Source: a virus
IMG/VR virus record: IMGVR_UViG_3300034037_000036
Location: 1 to 64,000 of that record
DNA length: 64,000 nucleotides
Reading direction: 5' to 3' (one strand)
Shown here: piece by piece, positions 61,704 through 64,000 of the stretch
How the letters are laid out: the number at the start of each line of letters is the position of its first letter
How positions within the stretch are numbered: the first letter of the stretch is position 1
Notes under the pieces: model-generated
Told to the model about the DNA's origin: nothing
The model's input: only the letters and a program-made list of their open reading frames with translations
The model's database searches: none
Position numbers and translations under genes: made by a program

Positions 61704-64000
61704 TTTTTAAAGTTTTTTCCGAATAACCAAATATAATCATCATTTTGGTTATTGTTATTATTATTAATAAACCAATCAGTTTTGTTAGGTCTTTTATTAT
61801 AAATATTCTGTTTAAGATCTTTTCCCGAAACCCATGCATTAATCATTGCTTTTGTCATATTTTTTGATTTTTCCAATTCTTTAAAAGACCTTTCAAGAAC
61901 CCATAAAGCCATTGCCGAAGCCATTATTAAATCATCATTTTTTCCTGGCTTATGATCTGGTCTCCCCTTATTATTATATACAAATGTTTTTAATTCATTT
62001 ACTAATCTTATTGACCTTATTTTAAATTCATTATTTCTTAACATATATTCAAAATGTGAAATCATTTGAAGTCTAACACCAGAAGCATTAAATCCTGGTA
62101 TTTTCCCATCTTTTGAATGTATATTTAATTTTTTATTTAATGAATTTCCAATACTTTTATCATAATATAATTTATCATATCCTTTATTTAATAATTGTAA
62201 TATTGTTGAAACACCAATACCACCAGCAATATCAATAACTGTAAATGCATTATATAGATTCCCATATTCTTCTATTATTTCTGCAAATTCATCTGGCAAA
62301 CATTTTCCTTGATATTCCATAACTTGCTCCATCTCATCAGTATCAATAACAACAATTGTTGAATAATCTTTACCATCACCTCTTGCCACATCGCAATTAT
62401 GTGTGGTTATATGATGACAAATATAAGTATGAGTATCACATTCAAAATTATATACAACACCAGAATATTTGGTGGTATCTATGTTAGATATGGTAAATAA
62501 TATATAATCATTATTTTCAATGAATTTTTTTTGAATGTTGTTTGGTTCTTTAATTAAATCTGCTGTAATAATATTATCATTAACATTTATTTCTTTTAAT
62601 ATTTCATTTAATAATTTATAGCTATAATAGTTATCTAATTTTAGATAAATAATATTTAGGTTATGTATTGGATTATATAATAATTGGGACATTTCTGAAA
62701 AAACTCCCAATGATAATAAAATATTTTGAATTGATTCCAATATCTCAATATCATAATGTACAAATAATATTTCTAACACTTCTTCATTAAAAATATTATA
62801 TTCCCCACAGCCATCAAAAAATCCTTTTATTATATGTTTTTTAAAATTTAAATCAAGATGTTTTATTTCTTCCGATATTATTTTATTATTTTCATTATAA
62901 AATACTTTATTGAAAAATTTATATAATATATCATCATTTATTTCTATTTTAATTGTATTACTACAAAAATCTATTTTTAAATCTATATTTAATTTATTGG
63001 CAATATTATTTTTTATATTTTCTAATATACGTTTTTGTTTATCATGTAATACTATAGTAATATTATCATTTAAAGCCGTTCCTTTTGCAATAAACACACC
63101 AACAAACCACCAAAATATTTCATCTTTAAAAATATATTCTTTATCTTCGTCTATAAAATCTTTAATAATAGTATTAATATCAATAATATTTTTTTTATAT
63201 ACATTTGGGAATTTTATTATATCACCAACATTTACATTTTCACATTTTACGTATTCAAAATTATCCCCACCATCTTTTGAAACCAATATCGGATGTTCTT
63301 TTGTGAATTTTGTTGTTCGTAAAGTGTGAGATAATTTTATTTCATATAAAGGTTCATCTTTTACCTCATATATTTGTTTATTGATAATATTAACATATTC
63401 ACCATTTTCATTTATCAGTTTAAAATTATTATCAATATCTTCAATGTTTTTTAATCCTTTATTTGTTAAAACTTTTTCTCCTGGTGGTAAACATCCCATT
63501 ATATATTTATGATCGTTTTGTGGATATTTCCATATATAAAACTCATCATTTTCCCCACCAATCCATTCTGGTTCTTTAACATTGGTTTTTTCATGCATCA
63601 TTATAACATCATCAGATATTACATTTCCACCAGAACCAATAAAAGAAACATCCAATTCTTGTGCAATCATTCTTTTGTTACCATTTAAAGCATCACACAT
63701 TTCAATATACCAATCAGATATTGGTTTCCACCCATCCTCAATTCTTTTGTTATAAGATTCAATTGTAAAGTCTTTTTCATATTCAACTATTTCATCAAAC
63801 CCACCATCATCTAATGGTATTTTCTTTACCCATCTTAAATTTTTATTATATCTTGGATCTTCATACCATCTTAATTCAATAACATTAAACCCGTTCTTTT
63901 TTTCTTTTGCTTGTATATATGTTTCATAATATAATGGGTCTTGACCATTTGGGGTTTGGTGTCCCAATATACCATTATAAATTATTGAATGACACCAAAA
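61700..64000 (-). CDS. 17: terminase large subunit, gp17-like, C-terminal part, interrupted by an intein (cut at window edge)
   Basis: The frame stays open to the window end (upstream codons encode FWCHSIIYNGILGHQTPNG, a piece that fits the terminase motif region around TPNG), so the ATPase domain is outside. After ~158 residues with NGFNVIELRWYEDPRYNKN, DWYIEMCDALNGNKRMIAQE and LDVSFIGSGG, an intein follows YIMG. The nuclease domain then reads CDVARGDGKDYSTIVVIDTD (first catalytic Asp), NAFTVIDIAGGIGVSTILQL (second acid) and PGKNDDLIMASAMALWVLER (third acid), as in the gp17 RNase H-like headful nuclease. Residue numbers here count from 63967. Confidence 0.93.
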   Translation of the reverse strand, partial: FWCHSIIYNGILGHQTPNGQDPLYYETYIQAKEKKNGFNVIELRWYEDPRYNKNLRWVKKIPLDDGGFDEIVEYEKDFTIESYNKRIEDGWKPISDWYIEMCDALNGNKRMIAQELDVSFIGSGGNVISDDVIMMHEKTNVKEPEWIGGENDEFYIWKYPQNDHKYIMGCLPPGEKVLTNKGLKNIEDIDNNFKLINENGEYVNIINKQIYEVKDEPLYEIKLSHTLRTTKFTKEHPILVSKDGGDNFEYVKCENVNVGDIIKFPNVYKKNIIDINTIIKDFIDEDKEYIFKDEIFWWFVGVFIAKGTALNDNITIVLHDKQKRILENIKNNIANKLNIDLKIDFCSNTIKIEINDDILYKFFNKVFYNENNKIISEEIKHLDLNFKKHIIKGFFDGCGEYNIFNEEVLEILFVHYDIEILESIQNILLSLGVFSEMSQLLYNPIHNLNIIYLKLDNYYSYKLLNEILKEINVNDNIITADLIKEPNNIQKKFIENNDYILFTISNIDTTKYSGVVYNFECDTHTYICHHITTHNCDVARGDGKDYSTIVVIDTDEMEQVMEYQGKCLPDEFAEIIEEYGNLYNAFTVIDIAGGIGVSTILQLLNKGYDKLYYDKSIGNSLNKKLNIHSKDGKIPGFNASGVRLQMISHFEYMLRNNEFKIRSIRLVNELKTFVYNNKGRPDHKPGKNDDLIMASAMALWVLERSFKELEKSKNMTKAMINAWVSGKDLKQNIYNKRPNKTDWFINNNNNNQNDDYIWLFGKNFKK
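62396..63493 (-). other. intein 3 (in terminase large subunit), 366 aa
   Basis: Residues 159-524 (counting from 63967). It begins CLPPGEKVLTNKGLKNIEDI (Cys1). Block B is TKFTKEHPILVS with TxxH. It ends DTHTYICHHITTHN, and the +1 residue is Cys525. Insertion is exactly before DVARGDGKDYS, one residue from the first catalytic Asp of the nuclease. The LAGLIDADG positions read FWWFVGVFIAKGTA and IIKGFFDGCGEYN, where the catalytic acids appear as Lys and Cys. Splicing motifs are complete; endonuclease activity is probably lost. Confidence 0.88.

Noticed and set aside
1-64000. tRNA genes, CRISPR arrays, IS elements, integrase, group I introns
   Set aside because: I looked through the gaps and found no cloverleaf, repeat-spacer array, transposase, recombinase or interrupted gene other than those explained by the in-frame inteins.

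Overview
The window is a 64 kb piece of a very AT-rich, strictly lytic-looking tailed phage with a T4-type (myovirus) core gene set. Recognisable T4-type functions are large terminase (gp17), portal (gp20), prohead protease (gp21), acidic scaffold (gp22), major capsid protein (gp23), baseplate parts (gp53-like, an OB-fold spike, a giant hub with an M23 peptidase), ssDNA-binding protein (gp32), UvsX, 5' exonuclease/RNase H, gp61-like primase, gp47/gp46 and a gp55-like late sigma factor. The host is probably a member of Bacteroidota. The evidence is four TAnnTTTG-type promoter boxes close upstream of genes, a small Bacteroidota-style histone H1-like protein, a lipoprotein with a Cys-Lys-Lys-Glu start as in flavobacterial surface lipoproteins, and almost no Shine-Dalgarno sequences. 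The DNA is tightly packed. No gene-free stretch exceeds about 165 bases, and I saw no tRNA, CRISPR, IS element or integrase.

Layout. 0.15-10.6 kb (+): baseplate proteins, namely a tail-adaptor-like protein with an OmpA-like insert, a gp53-like wedge and a 1940-aa hub with a metallopeptidase. 10.6-22.9 kb (+): replication and recombination (gp32, UvsX, FEN/RNase H, primase, PD-(D/E)XK nuclease, gp47, a small spacer protein, gp46) and a first sigma-70 protein. 22.9-31.4 kb: small membrane, coiled-coil and virion-like proteins, the histone H1-like gene, a lipoprotein, and genes behind host-type promoters. 31.4-36.2 kb (+): an 1158-aa metallophosphoesterase that I compare with phage T5 A1, a DUF1599/MazG-like protein and a second sigma-70 protein. 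36.2-39.1 kb (-): small membrane proteins (one holin-like) and small unknowns. 39.2-47.99 kb (+): three glycosyltransferases, degenerate HD-like and HAD-like proteins, the gp55-like late sigma factor and thymidylate synthase. 48.0-52.9 kb (+): a baseplate/tail operon ending at a bidirectional terminator. 52.9-64 kb (-): the head module, read terminase - portal - protease - scaffold - capsid; the terminase is cut by the window edge.

Three things stand out. (1) Three full inteins lie in one window, in a glycosyltransferase, the prohead protease and the large terminase. The last two sit 1-3 residues from catalytic residues. All three have LAGLIDADG-like cores whose catalytic acids appear to be replaced. 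(2) A recurrent motif, gene-strand TATTTA(T/A)(A/T)A followed by a short G-rich step and ATA, occurs 44-94 bases upstream of eleven transcription-unit starts on both strands. It looks like a phage-specific promoter. (3) Three different sigma-like proteins are encoded, which together with the two promoter classes suggests a layered transcription programme. Family assignments were made from remembered motifs without database searches.
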